Source of the DNA: Epiperipatus broadwayi
Lineage: Eukaryota; Onychophora; Udeonychophora; Euonychophora; Peripatidae
NCBI GenBank assembly: GCA_028023455.1
Contig: JAQFVV010006221.1
Coordinates: 1,306,001 to 1,370,000, forward strand
Length of the DNA stretch: 64,000 nt
Direction: 5' to 3'
Shown here piece after piece: positions 46,669 through 59,600 of the stretch. Under the pieces are notes generated by a model, which saw nothing but the letters and a program-made list of their open reading frames with translations, had not been told where the DNA came from and made no database searches. Position 1 is the stretch's first letter. Each line of letters starts with the position of its first letter. A program made the position numbers and the translations under genes.

Positions 46669-46999
46669 TTCAGCAATAATATAGTTTACTGACCAAAACA
46701 TGTGTTACATAGGTTTTACAGATTTTTACAAAGGTTTTGAAAGGATTACAAAGGCATTTCATATACAATGATTGTTTGTTATTATATAAATGTCATTAAT
46801 TATATGAATATTGGTAATTGTACATGATTGATGTTAATGATATTTTTTTGTACAACATATTATTGGAAATGGTCCAGTTACATGACCCCCTGTGATATTG
46901 AATTATTGTAATGAGTGTCTGGAACATAGTTTTTCATGCAGCTAGTTGTAATCTGAAATAGATGAAATGATTGAGAAGGTTGTTAGTACTGCCTACTGT

Positions 47000-49900
47000 G
47001 GTTGTGGAAGTTTATAGCCTAAACTGCTCTTAATGAGTGACATAAGTGGCCACAAAAATGTCTGGTGCGGACTGTGTTTTTATCCTGTGCTTTTATCTGG
47101 GGTAATTATGAGAATGGATGACTCCTGGTGTTGTTGCCTTACAAGAAGGTGAAACAGTGCACCAGATGGCAAACAGGGTAAATGTGGCTGCACACAAGGA
47201 ATTCTTTGGATGTATTGAATTATATGGTGTACATTTAACATAATTTCCTGTGTGAAGCTTAGTGCTTATAAGTTATTGAGGTGTTGTTGAGTCTTCTCAG
47301 CTTTGTGGCATAGCCCACAGAATGGGCTAATTAGGAAATCAAAGAAACTTCCTTTATAGTGCCTCTTTTTAAATTAGTGGAGAAGGTGACAGTTATTTAT
47401 GCTAAGCATGGGGAGGGGATGATCCGGATAAAGTAAGTTACATGTTTATTAGAAAGTGTACTTGAAATTGTGAGAGAGGCTGATCTGGTTTATGGTAACT
47501 AGAATTTAGTGAATAAGAGCTGTGAAATATGGTATTGAAAAAGGAAGTTTATCTGTAGTAGTTATTTTCAGCAGGCACTGGAGATTTTAGAATCAATTTG
47601 TAATAGCTGCTATTATATTAATGGCTTTTGTATATAAAACACCCGAATGCTGTGCAAGCCTAGACTATTGTACAAGGCCTGATGATTAAGCTGTTTTGTG
47701 GATATAGATAGCCTTGTGGCCCAGAACAATTTATTGCCCATGGAGTTGATAGAAGAAATGAAAATCTCTAAAAATTTGATGATAAGTGCATATAGAATGT
47801 GATTTTTGTCATAGCAGTAGTATTGAACAAGTGTATCTTGGAATAAATGAATAGATATGCCTTAGAAAGTGAGTTGGTAATTTGCATTATAGAATCTTGT
47901 AACATGGTTTGCATTATGAGTTTCATATCAAGGAAGTCTTTATAAAAAGAAAAGCCTAAGAAAGGAATGGGTTTTCCTTGAAAAACATGGGAACATGAGT
48001 TCATGCATGTTTTAGTATTTAGTGCAGTTTTTAGGCTGCTGTGTAATTATTAAGAATGGTTGGATATTTTGGGAATTGTTTCTGAGAAAGCAGGAAGATG
48101 GTGATGTCATCCATGTAAGTTATGCAGAGAATATATGGCTGGATATGTGGAGTTTGGATTCTGATAATTTTATTCTGTACTTGATGGAAAAAAAAGATTT
48201 ATGTGAAGATGGTGATGTCATCCATGTAAGTTATGCAGAGAATATACGGCTGGATGTGTGGAGTTTGGATTCTGATAATTTTATTCTGTACTTGATGGAA
48301 AAAAAAGATTTATGTGGAGTTATAAAAAGTCATGAGCTTAGGGGAAACTCTTGTGAGATTAATTGAGTGGGCTTGAAGTATGGAGCATTTCTACTATTAA
48401 AAGTGATGTGCAACTTATGATTCAGGAGGTTGGTGATTATGTATAACAAAGTACTATGGCATGATAGCACTTTTATCAAGAATTTGAATAAGTAGGTTAA
48501 TAAAGATGGAATTAAAAGCTGGTTGTATGTCAAGATGGACTTCAATGGAAATGTGTTTTTTACTTTTTCGAATGGAGCTTAGAGATGACATAAATAAGAG
48601 TGCTGCTTGGCTGGTGGAGGAGACTTTTTTGGTAAATGGTAGATATGATAATAGTGGGGAAATGTGTGGCTCAATTTGGTCCTTGATTATATTTTCATGA
48701 AGTTTAATGGCTAATGGTGCCATGGAAATAGGCCAAAAGTTACTTAGATCAGATGTAGCCTTATATTTATTTAGTGGAAGGCACTATGGCAATTGGATAT
48801 GAACCATTTAGGACATTTTCTAGATCACAAATAGTACAGGAATTTCATGAGGCCCAGGGTGACAAGAGTTTTCAATAGTGATAAGTTTGGCAGCAAATTG
48901 GTTGGTTTGAAGGGCATAGGCTTTCCAGTGGTCCAAAACAGTATACTAATGGAGTGAATACATCATGCATCTTAAGTTTATTTTTAAAGTGCAGGTATAT
49001 AAGGTGGATCACATTATGTGCAGCACATATATCTATGTAAGTTTGATATTCTATGTGGATCTTTGATGAGGATATATGACCCAATGCCCAGTGCATATAT
49101 GTTCTTGTCCATATGTGCTTCTGGGTTAGGCAAGTTTTTCTTTTTTTGATGGCAAGGTTCAACTGTTTGCAGATATGATGGTAAATTTAGATGAGTCTGA
49201 TTGACTGTTGGTGTGTTTTATGGGTATGCTTAGTAGTGGAAATTTGCTTATGGAACTGATGAGCTAATATTAAAAGAAAGGGGTGAGGTTGTGCCATCAC
49301 ATTAAATGTTGTATATTAAATGATAATATGTGTATAAAGGCAAGGTATTTTTAAACTGGGTCTATATCCATTTGGCATAGCTTGTTTAACATGATGTAGT
49401 ATTTGGAAAACATAAACTCAGGAGAATTACACAGATTGTTTTATGTAAGTGAATGGATGTTGCCTGGAGTTCATTGAGATTAAATGTGACTGGGTGGGAA
49501 GATTGATCTGAGAATGGAGTGGGTTAAGGTTTAAGTTCTATTAGGTGATGCAACATTGGAGAATAAAAATATAGGTCAATGAATGTGCATGCTAATTGTT
49601 GTGAAAAGTGATTGAACCAGGTAGTAGATAATCCTGGGCATTCATTAGTGGAAATATTAAGAGATGAAGCTATTTACTTATAAAATTGGATAATCCAGAT
49701 TGAAATCACTCATTAATATGAATGGGGTGGGCTAATTGTAAGGTCAAAAGTTGATGATTTGGATGATATATGCAATGAGTGTAGGAATATAGATGAATAC
49801 TATATTAAGTGCTACTATATAGTGATAAGTACTCATTAATATATAGAACTTTTTAAATGACTCAAATGAGCAATCAAAGATGATGAGAATATCTGTGCCT

Positions 49901-50950
49901 GCTGATGGCAAGGAAATATCTTTGGATCAAGTATAGAACTCATGTCTGTAGAGGTAATTAATGGGGTCAATTCAAGATCCTCTGTAAATTTTGATTTCCT
50001 AGTAATCCAATGAGGTGAGGTTGAATGATAGTAATCCACCTCCATAATCGGTATATCTTTGATGGTGAATTGAGTCCTTGGACATTGAGTTCTATTATTT
50101 TTAGTTTCATGGAATATAAAGAGGATTAATAAGGCTTGAAGGGTTTTTTTGAAAGTAAGAGACTGTGAAAGGGCATTTGATTCTGTTAATGTGGATTATC
50201 AGTGGGTGCAATTGTTTGAATGATCAACTGTTATTGAGGGTAATTGATCAGTTTGGTTAGAGTGGCAGAGGTTAGGTTAGGATAATCTTGGTTCTGGTTC
50301 AGAAGGTGAGCAAGGTGAGTGATCAAGTTGATACAATGAGGTAATGGTTTTTATGGTCTTATAGGGGTTGTCAGCAATCTCAATGTTGAGGATCTGGATT
50401 GGCATCATTCGTTTTTGGGTTTTTTGGTAATTTTTCTTAGACCATCCATGTTTTCTTTTGCTTTTATTAGGAATTGGATGTGAAGGGGGGAGTGGCACGG
50501 GAGATAGGCATGGTAATTCCATAATATTTACTTAGTGTTATTTCTTATGATGTGTTGATTCTATGCACTGTTTTGATATAGGTTCATCTCACAAGGAGGC
50601 TCGGTATTCATGATATAGCCTGACATTCATGTTGCATTAGAGATAGTGGCTTGACTAGATTCTGAATGTGAAGTTGACTGGGCATACACAATAGAAATAT
50701 ACTGATGCATTTGTTCTGGTGTGAGGATTAAATCCATGTACATAAATTGTACATCTGGTATAAGACGAGGGCCTAGTTGGGAGGTTGTTGAATTGTCAGG
50801 CTGGCAGTCATTGCAGGTCCCAGTGAGTTTGCAAATATGTTTTATGGATAGTTGTTGATAAAAGTGTATCTGGTAAGTTGAAGCACTGAATTGCAAGATG
50901 GCTCCTCTCTCCACAAGCATAGCGTTGATGTTTTAGACCATGAATGTGTA
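47000..50950 (-). pseudogene. L1/Tx1-like LINE relic
   Basis: Minus strand. A zinc-knuckle-like piece of ORF1 lies at 50627-50920 (CKLTGTCNDC). Then a Ser/Pro-rich linker (50277-50522). The APE-type endonuclease start IIELNVQGLNSPSKIYRLWR is at about 50050-50115. RT follows: SYLPFTKKVSSTSQAALLF and SIEVHLDIQPAFNSIFINLL near 48470-48660, SQEFPLS near 48335-48355, and YMDD-type ITYMDDITIF at 48094-48125 and again 111 bases away. Post-RT sequence (IPFLGFSFY, 47768-48004) completes it. Stops and frameshifts occur throughout. The segment 46690-47000 is presumed 3' UTR. Confidence 0.75.
48094..48315 (-). repeat. 111-bp in-frame tandem duplication over the RT catalytic motif
   Basis: 48094-48204 and 48205-48315 differ by only a few bases. 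Each encodes, on the minus strand, the YMDD catalytic motif of the LINE RT. 111 bases equals 37 codons. Confidence 0.85.
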
Positions 50951-51433
50951 AACATAACGTGGCCTCTTGGTTAAAAATTTGGGTATGAATTGTTTTTGAG
51001 TCAATCTCTATAGTCAGTTAAATTTTGAATTCATAGCTGTTGCCTGGAATAGGTCAGGGCTATCCTTAAGAAGAATTGATTGAAAAAAGATAAATCTTCC
51101 AAAGGGATGTATCATCTGTTGGATATTTTTGGAGTGTATCTGAAATAGATATCCTTTAACACAAGTGATGCAGCTGTTTCAATGTGGATTGACTGTTATC
51201 AGCAATGAGTTTCCCAGTATTTTGATTTGACTTCGGAAGTGCTCTCTTTGGGTAACCTGAAAAAATTCAAATGCTAAGTACTTAGGCTTTAGATGATAAG
51301 TTATCAGAATGATTGAATTCCACATCTCATGCATTATGATGATAAGTTGCCAAGAGAACTTGTACAGAGATATATTTATAACACCAGAGACCAGGGTGAA
51401 AAATCTCTTAAATTTTGTATAAATACCCTAGAG

Positions 51434-51970
51434 CAGTGATCTTCAACCCTTGGTCCTCAGACTGGTGCCGGGCTGCAGAAGTTTTCTGCCGGGCCGCAGG
51501 AAAGTTTGTAATAACAAAATAATAAGAGTTTAAACTTTTAATTAATATAAGCAATTTTTATTTATTTTTTCATCTCATTTTTACCCAATTTAAAAAAAAG
51601 AAACAGAACGAAAACAAAATCTAATCAATCATACATAAATTAATTTGTTTTTTTAGTTATCGCCGATGTTTATGGGGGAAGGGGGTAGAATTAAATTTTT
51701 TATTACTTTTCTAAAAAAATTCAAAATTAAAAAAAAAAGTTTTTTATTATACAAACTCCATATATATATATATAATTTCATCTATATTTAACGTTGTTTT
51801 GATCAGTTATAACAATTATGCTCATCTAAAGCTAAGCAGTTTACATCTTTAAGACAATTTATCTATAGACTTCTGCCAGTCCGCGAAACTTTATTCTTAT
51901 TTTTGCCGGGCCGTGAAACCTTCTCCTTATTTTTACCAGTCCGCAGCTGTGAAACGGTTGAAGACCACTG
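51434..51970. mobile_element. Non-autonomous hAT element, 537 bp
   Basis: Terminal inverted repeats CAGTGATCTTCAACC / GGTTGAAGACCACTG and a perfect 8-bp target duplication CCCTAGAG (51426-51433 and 51971-51978). The CAGTG...CACTG ends, the GC-rich subterminal repeats (GCCGGGC) and the 8-bp duplication are hallmarks of hAT. No transposase ORF. It is inserted into the LINE-related region. Confidence 0.92.
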
Positions 51971-52129
51971 CCCTAGAGGATAGTGCTGAGAATTCTGTCA
52001 CTAATATTTTCTAGTGTTCTTGATGTCGAGTTAATGGTGGTAGTGTGTGTAGAGCTGTTGTATATTTAGGACCAAGTCTGTCATGTGATTGAGAGTAGTT
52101 TTGTGAAAATGTGGAATTGATTTTAGAGC

Positions 52130-52650
52130 ATCTGGGATTACATTGTTTTTACTCTGGAATGTTTATACATTGTTGCTGATGACATTTACATATTGTTTAT
52201 TAGAACTTGTACCTTGACCTTTGGAACAAGTAATACCATTTGAACCTACATCCTGGTTAACCTGGAAATTTTGTGCATTACTGTTGACATTTCCATGTGT
52301 TTGGTTAAAATTTGGACTTTGGTTTATTAAGCTGTTAATATTATTTGAGCCTATATTTTTGTTCTGGGGATTTTAAAAATTTGTAGATTGACCTTTGAAG
52401 AAAATAATATCTGAATCTATGCTTTGGTTATAATGGAGAATTTGTTCACCACTACTGTACATTTTTGTATGTTTGCTTAGGATATAGATTCTCTGAAACT
52501 GTATTACTAGAAATTATGTCCTTGTTATCATGGACAATTTTCACATTGTTGCTAATTAAGGTCTGATATATTTGATTAAAATCTGGACTAGTTCATAGTA
52601 TTGGCAGAGATATTTAGTCATGTGATAGCTCCATCGCCATATTTGACCTT
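52130..52650 (-). pseudogene. Asn/Gln-rich open stretch, possible LINE ORF1 part
   Basis: A minus-strand frame reads an Asn/Gln/Ser-rich peptide (for example QSPNFNQTHGNVNSNAQNFQ then VNQDVGSNGITCSKGQG) that ends at a stop near 52170. Imperfect internal repeats recur about every 150 bases. It lies upstream of the LINE relic on the same strand, with the hAT element in between, so it may be its ORF1. Not certain. Confidence 0.4.
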
Positions 52651-52871
52651 GATTAAACGATTAAATGCAATAATTTTGATCAAATTTACAATAAAAAAAC
52701 CTCAGCAGAAATCTCCCAAAAAGTACTTGGATGGTTGAAAATTATAAGAACTGTATATAGGTAAAAAATTTATCTTGTCAACTTGGTATTTAAAGCTCTT
52801 TGAGACTATATGAAATAGGGCTATAAAACTGTGTTCTATGCAAGTGAACTGCTTTCTGTTTGTTGTTAACA

Positions 52872-52886
52872 TTGTTGTTGTTGTTG

Positions 52887-52977
<91 letters not shown>
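52872..52977. repeat. (TTA)n microsatellite
   Basis: About 100 bases of TTA/TTG repeats. The poly-Ile and poly-Leu ORFs are artefacts. Confidence 0.97.
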
Positions 52978-52978
<1 letters not shown>

Positions 52979-52984
52979 TTATAT

Positions 52985-53090
52985 GTGTTATTTAATTTAT
53001 GTGCAATCTATAATTATTGGCCTATATTGCTGGAGAATTGTACATTAAATAAGTAAATTAAACTGAATTGAATTATTATTGTTGTTATTT
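52985..53090 (+). repeat. LINE 3'-end fragment
   Basis: AAACTGAATTGAATTATTATT at its end resembles the 3' end of the jockey-like LINE (AATTAATTGAATTATTATT at 46392-46410). Probably a strongly 5'-truncated LINE copy. Confidence 0.5.
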
Positions 53091-53399
53091 TGTGGTGGTG
53101 GTGATCAAATGGATTAGCATTTTAACAATTTTTAAAATTTATAATTGCTTTCTCCTAAGAGGTTGGAATAAATATTTTTATTTAAAAGCCTTATTATTAT
53201 AATTATCTATTAAATAATTTTTTTTATTTACATTTATCTAAAGTATACCCTATCGACAATTTTTGTTTTTCAGATAATTTTCCACAATTATGTATATTTC
53301 TATAAAAGACTTTCATGTTTGATTCATCAAAATGTGCATTGCCTCTATATTTCTCATGAAAAATAATTTCATGTAATAATCTTGTATCCAACTATTTTA

Positions 53400-54060
53400 A
53401 ATTTCTCTCTGTTACCAAAGTTTCTACATTCTTAACTATGCACCTCATCAGAATAAAACCAGTGAATCTCTAAAATTCTTCCTCTAGAGAAAAGCCATTA
53501 CTTTTGATACTACTATCTAAATACTGTCTGCATAGTATTTATCATTATCTCTTTCATCTTGGGATTCCTTAAATTCACTATTGCTTAGGTTCTAGCTGGG
53601 GATTTATCTACAGATTTTCTTAATTTTCTATACTCAGCTTCTATTTTTCTTAATCCATTTTCAGTTTTAGTTTATATTTTTCTATATTTTCTAAATTCAA
53701 CTTTCCATTCACTACAAAATTCTGAAAACTTGTGCTGAAAGTGATCAAATATAGCTTTTGATTTATTCTGGCATTCTCGATTACCTTTCTCTATCTTATA
53801 TAGCCTGTCACTGATTTCAACTCTAGATTCTTCAAATTTAGCTGTTAATTCAACCTTTTATGCTTGGATTTCAATTTTGGAATTCTCAAATTTGATACCA
53901 ATTTTATCATTCAATTTAGTTATCAAGTCAGCCTTTAAGTTTTTTGAATTAACATCCATTTTAGTTTCGAGAGCTTCAAATTTGCTCACCATGGCTTAAA
54001 ACATTTTCATCATTTCCAAACTATTACTAAAGTTAGGTCTGCATGACATATATGTAAACT
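53400..54060 (-). pseudogene. Decayed coiled-coil gag-like ORF
   Basis: The minus-strand frame reads MVSKFEALETKMDVNSKNLK, then DLITKLNDKIGIKFENSKIEI, then KFEESRVEISDRLYKIEKGN, and on to KTENGLRKIEAEYRKLRKS, with a few stops. It is rich in Lys, Glu and Leu with heptad-like spacing, similar in character to the gag-like ORF at 26329-27045. Likely a relic of another LTR element. No LTRs identified. Confidence 0.5.
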
Positions 54061-54399
54061 GTCCAAGGTTTATTATCTCCTGCTGATATCTGAAAAAAAA
54101 TCATCACACAAAACATGCATAAGCAATAACAAAAATAAATAAATAAACAATCCTTTCCTTAATTTTTTTATTTGTCCTGGAGATTAAGTTGTTAACTTCA
54201 AGAATGTTATATCCACATACATTATTTCAAAGCATTTCCAAAATATTAATGGTTATAATACATATCAAAAAAAATTATTACTTCATTGTGAATTGACTTA
54301 AAATTACATGAATCACTTACCAGGTCATGAAAAATAAATGATTCCATGTGTAGCAATACTGAGATTTGCTTAATTTTGTGGCCCTGCAATTGTAAAGTG

Positions 54400-54402
<3 letters not shown>

Positions 54403-54468
<66 letters not shown>
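54403..54468. repeat. (TA)n microsatellite
   Basis: About 66 bases of pure TA dinucleotides in intron 2. Confidence 0.97.
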
Positions 54469-54472
<4 letters not shown>

Positions 54473-55056
54473 AACAGAAACATATAGATTATATCCATGT
54501 AAACAGAGATAAGTTATATCTTTTGTTGTTGCCAAGAAACTATTAAGTACAATTAATTGACAATCTCCTTATATCTGTTCTTTATTATAATCATCCATGA
54601 ATATATTTAATTCAGTATATATGCTACCATATGTACTCATGGCAAACTAACATTGTTTTACTTCTTGATTAAAAATTAAAAATACCAGGAAAAAACAGTT
54701 TGATAACTTTGAAACAATTAAAGATAGTTGAGACTATCCTAATAGTAGATTTGCTATTTTTAGTGTTTTTACATTGTGAATATTTTATAGAACTTTTAGA
54801 AATCTAAAAAAAAGAAAAATACTAAAAATATTGTTAAGCAGCTTCTTAGAGAGGTTAATAATGAAAGTCAATAGATAGAAAGAGCAACCAATGTATAAAA
54901 AAACAAAAACATACTTTTTAGAAAATATTTCATAGTTATCATTCAAAATATTTATTAGTTCTCTAACAAAATGTACATTTGATATACATAAAGTATTGTT
55001 TATATATTAATTATATTTGAGTATTTATATTTATTTATATGTTTAATCTTTTATAG

Positions 55057-55198
55057 ATTATGTTATGCCATAACATTTTCAGCAGTATTACTTTTTATTG
55101 TTTTTGATACTGGAAAAATTCCGTACCGATTAGTTTCAATAGCAGGCATTTTTGTTCTTCTTTTAAATGGGTTTCTATCTTCTGTTCATCCATCAAAG
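55057..55198 (+). CDS. SLC28-type nucleoside transporter, exon 3 (TM3)
   Basis: This exon follows a CTTTTATAG acceptor and ends before a GTATGT donor at 55199. It completes an Arg codon and adds 47 residues in phase 0. The peptide has two hydrophobic halves split by FDTGKIPYRLVSIAG, then ends FLSSVHPSK. The FDT..-....LVS.AG pattern followed by a hydrophobic stretch and a (S).HP.K/V end is characteristic of the third membrane region of SLC28/CNT proteins, and this exon decides the family call. The next exon should start with the V.WR..L.G motif. I found none before 64000, so intron 3 exceeds 8.8 kb. Confidence 0.85.
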
Positions 55199-55948
55199 GT
55201 ATGTATTTTTTATATTGATATTTGGCTAGATTCCTATTTTTAAAAATACTTTAAGTGATTAGATTAAAAACAGGATTTATTGCTGGCTGAAATGCAGTGG
55301 GTGTTGTTTAAATATCTAATATAACTTTGTATCTCTGGGTGCATTCCTTTAATCTTTTAATGATAAGTAATATGTATCAATGTTTGCTTTTAATTAAAAT
55401 TAATGTTTTTTTATCAAATTAAATTTCTCATTATATACTACAGATGATACTCTTGTAATAAAGTCCAAACCATAACGAGATTAATACTCAAACCTTGTTT
55501 ATCAAGTAAATGAAATACTCTCAATCCATTGCACAACTTAAAACTTTTTAGAGAAAATAATGGACCACCTTTTCTCTTTATCTCAATTCCTTTTATAGAG
55601 ATTTATCTGATGCACTTTGAAAAAAAGCATGACTATTTTTAAATCAATCATATTAATTTTTAAAGCTATATTTTAAATTGAAAAATTTCACAAATGCTAA
55701 TTAAAATAATATAAAGCAATTTAAAAATAATATGATTTTAAAATATTCATGTTTTTCCAAAATTCTATATATAACCCTCTATATAAGGAATTGAAGTAAA
55801 AAGAGAAGATGGTTCATTCTTTTTTCTAAAAGTTTTGTCTTATGCTTTGGATTGAGACTATTTCATTTAATTAATAAACCAGTCTATTGGAGTATTAATC
55901 TTGGTGTATTACACAATATTAATCATTGGGAATGTTTATATATATATA

Positions 55949-56274
55949 TACAAATATTAAATCACCCCACATGATTAAAAAATCGAGTACCGCCCTCTGT
56001 GAACTAATATATAAATACATTAGAGTTCGTATTTCAAAATAGCCAGCTCAAAATGATACCACTTTGAACTGTACGCTATTAGATTTTAAATATTGAAATA
56101 CGAACAAATTCAAACAAAGAACTTGAAATTTGCTTAAGATCTAATAGCGTACAGTTCAAAGTGGTGTCATTTTGAGCTGGCTATTTTGAAATATGAACTC
56201 TAATGTATTTATATATTAGTTCACAGAGGGCAGCACTGGATTTCTTAACCATGTGAGGTGATTTAATATTTGTA
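55949..56274. mobile_element. Palindromic MITE (~326 bp)
   Basis: Inverted arms of about 125-130 bp, ends TACAAATATTAAATCACC / GGTGATTTAATATTTGTA, flanked by TA-rich sequence. The arms differ by a few bases. Inside are CAGCTCAAAATGA... and its complement. Lies just after CNT exon 3. Confidence 0.8.
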
Positions 56275-56352
56275 TATTTATTTCAGTATAGCGTTATGCA
56301 CTGGGATTATTATATATATTATATTTAATGTTTTCATGGTTGTATGATATAG

Positions 56353-56659
56353 ATAAATTATTTTTTGGGTTAAACCGTGTATTATTTTCCATTACATACC
56401 GGTATTTCGATGAACTAGCATCCACCATTGTCAAGGTTAACTCTTGAAAAAAAAATTGTTAGATCTCAAACTGTAATGTGACTGAGTGTGAGATGAAAAA
56501 TGACGTTCAGCTTGAAGTAGTTTAGCATTTAGTCATGCTACTGTTTGAGATCTACCTTTTTTTTTTCAAGAGTTAACATTGACAATGGCTGATACTAGTT
56601 TGTCAAAATATCGGTGTATGATGAAAAATAATACATGGTTTAACCAAAAAATAATTTAT
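56353..56659. mobile_element. Foldback element with ~100-bp inverted arms
   Basis: Ends ATAAATTATTTTTTGGGTTA / TAACCAAAAAATAATTTAT. The arms pair inward through TCAAGAGTTAAC and GAGATCTA. Non-coding. It is a different family from the element at 55949. Confidence 0.75.
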
Positions 56660-59600
56660 ATTGTAACCAAAATTAAAGTAGTCCAAAACATATATATAAG
56701 AATTATAAGCAAATTATTCTAGCAATGTATTATATGAAATCACGTGAAGTGAGTACACTAGTAATTCAATAAAATATAACTCAGGTATACAGACAGTAAT
56801 CTTATCCACTTTCATTTCTTGGTTTGATGTTAAGTGCATGTTTAAACAAATACTAAGTGAATATGGTCTAGCAGGGCGCCACTAGATTATCTGAATCTAG
56901 ACAAGGTTATATCTAATAACCTTTTACATGTACCGGGTTTGAATCCCTTTTTGGTACTTTATTTCTAATAAAAATGAGAGATTTTGCTTTTTGAGCCATA
57001 TCACTAGAAGCACTAATAGTTAGGTAAAAGTAAAACATCTTTAAACCACAGTGGAGTTCATTGAACATAAATCATTTCTCAGATCTTAACATAACAAATG
57101 TGTTTCAATATTTTTATAAATTCACTAGCTCAGATTATATATAAATAATTTAGGATGGCAATTCACTCATCCTTGCATGAAATAGATGATGGGATGTGGT
57201 TATAATAATACTAAGAGATCACTAAATATTATAAATCAATATTTATTTATGGCCTTTAAACAGTTAAACAGCTCATTAATTAAAACGTTGATGACGATGA
57301 TGATGATGATAATAATAACCATAATGACAAGGGTTTCAACTACAGCTCTAGGACTAAGCCTAAACATAAAACTAAATTTTATGAAGAAATTCATAATTAT
57401 TTCTTAATTTTAGCATATTTACTTATATCTTAAATAACTAATATTCAACCATTGATGATGATGAATAATCACACTTAACCAAGACTACACTTAATGAAAT
57501 ATATACGCCTCGTTTAATAAAACAAACTAATATTTATTACTACATTTCTAACATATACATAAAAATTTCTAGATAAATATGAAAATTGACATGAATAATA
57601 AAAATAATTGATTATATAACAATCCTCAGATTAATTTTAAGTTCTTCCCCCTTTCCCTTCAAATGTATTTTGTATTAAGTTGGACGTCACATTGACCATG
57701 ATTTTCACTCCATGAGAAAAGTATAAAAAAAAAACAATATTATCTGCTCATTGGCACACATACTTTAAAATCCAACATGTAAATAGAATGTAAAAAAAAA
57801 TGTTAGTAAAATTGAAAGAGCCAAGTTTTAGAAAAAAGTTTTAAATTATTTTCTCCCCCTCCCTTCCAAGCGCTGAAATCTATACTGAACTTGAAACAAA
57901 ATAATCTAATATTCTAATACTACTCATTATTCCACATTCACTTCCAATTATACACATATAAAAATATTATTATGTATGTGCATGTTTTATCCCATGATAA
58001 CAAAATATTATTTAAAACCAAAATAATAATATATTAGTTAAAACTAAAATCATAATACCATAAAAAAAAAAAAAATTGTTTTACACATTAATATTTCACA
58101 ACTGTAAAATTAATAAACAAATAATTTTCATACATTCAAGATCATTTATGAAGCTCAAAGTTATTTTTAGTAAGACATTCTTGTTTTAATTGATCTGAAT
58201 AGTCTTTAAAAGTTCTTTAAATAAAATATACCACTTTATTGCTAAAATGTTTATTAAGACTGATATCATAAAGAAAATAGATATAAAAAGTCATATTACC
58301 GATCTTTTGTTTGTGGCGAATTTCAAGGGTTCAAACTTGTCTTGATTTATATTTCTGCAGCTACCATTTCTGTTTTATGTGGGAACAATCTCTTTCTTGA
58401 GGTGGATAACTATTTGATGATGGTGACTCTATTGAGGTTATTTGCTTTAGTGGATAATTTGGAAATCATTATATTAATTTTTCTTCTTTTCTGTCAAGCA
58501 TGTGGATGAAATACAGCAGTTGTTTTCCCATTTGTAAATTTTCTTGAGTTTAAAATCAGTTGTTGTAACAATTAATTGGACTTGATGATTAATATTTATC
58601 AGTAGATTAATTCATCTTCTTTGAATGCAGGTGAATGCTTTCTTCCTTCTATTAAAAACATCTTATTTATCTGGTCAGTTGAAAGGTGTAGAATATTATT
58701 TTAGACACATCTTTTCTTTCCTATGTGATGTGCAGCTTCCTCCAGATGGTCCGGAACCGATGGGACATACATATAATTTTTCTAGCAAGCCATTTTTTTA
58801 TATTTTCAGCATTCAATTGGATAGTTTAATAATCTAAATCAATCACAACAATAATCTAAATAATAATTCAAAACAGCTTTTTATATCCAATTTTTAGCTA
58901 ACTTAACCAATCAGAGATAGCATCACTTGCTATTTTTGGACAAATTTGTTTTAATTAGATCTCTAATTTATTTTCAACCAAAGTATTTTTCAACTGAAAA
59001 GTTTAATCCTTTTTCCAGACACTTTTGTTTTAAAAAAAAATAGACTCAATTCTTATTTCCTTTCTTTTGTTTTTTTTTTTTTTAACATCCAGGTAACACT
59101 TCAAATCTTTGAGCTTCCTTCTTTAGATCTTGATAAGACAATTTCAAAAATTATAGCTCCAAAGTGACAATCATTTACAAAAAATTTACTACAAAGATCG
59201 ATATCTGATTAAACAGATTTCCTCTTTTAACAAAAAAAAATTGTACAAAAAAAATAATTTAACAGATTTAATACTTCCTTTTCTTTCAATATTTAGGAAA
59301 TGTAAAATTTTGTATGTAATGTACACACATCCTGCATTCTTTCAAATCATTCATAAACTAACCTTAAATACTATAATTGCTAGCTTAGTAATTATAACCC
59401 AATTATTTAATTAAATCTGTAACTTTTAAATCCCACTTATAATTAAAGAAAAGCAAAATAGAAGTATAGAATAAAATGTTAGAATTGATCAAGCATAGGT
59501 TAGTTTTAAAGAAAGTTAAAATGTTTAATATTTGAAATATAAAACAATTAAATAATTTACACATACATTGCCTATATGTATGCATTATAACTTTGCTTTT

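Noticed and set aside
48022-48366. 114-codon plus-strand ORF with an internal repeat
   Set aside because: Antisense to the duplicated LINE RT motif. The coding signal is on the minus strand.
58625-58837. 70-codon ORF after an AG dinucleotide, considered as an exon
   Set aside because: No similarity to CNT proteins or any family I recognise, and no good downstream donor in frame.
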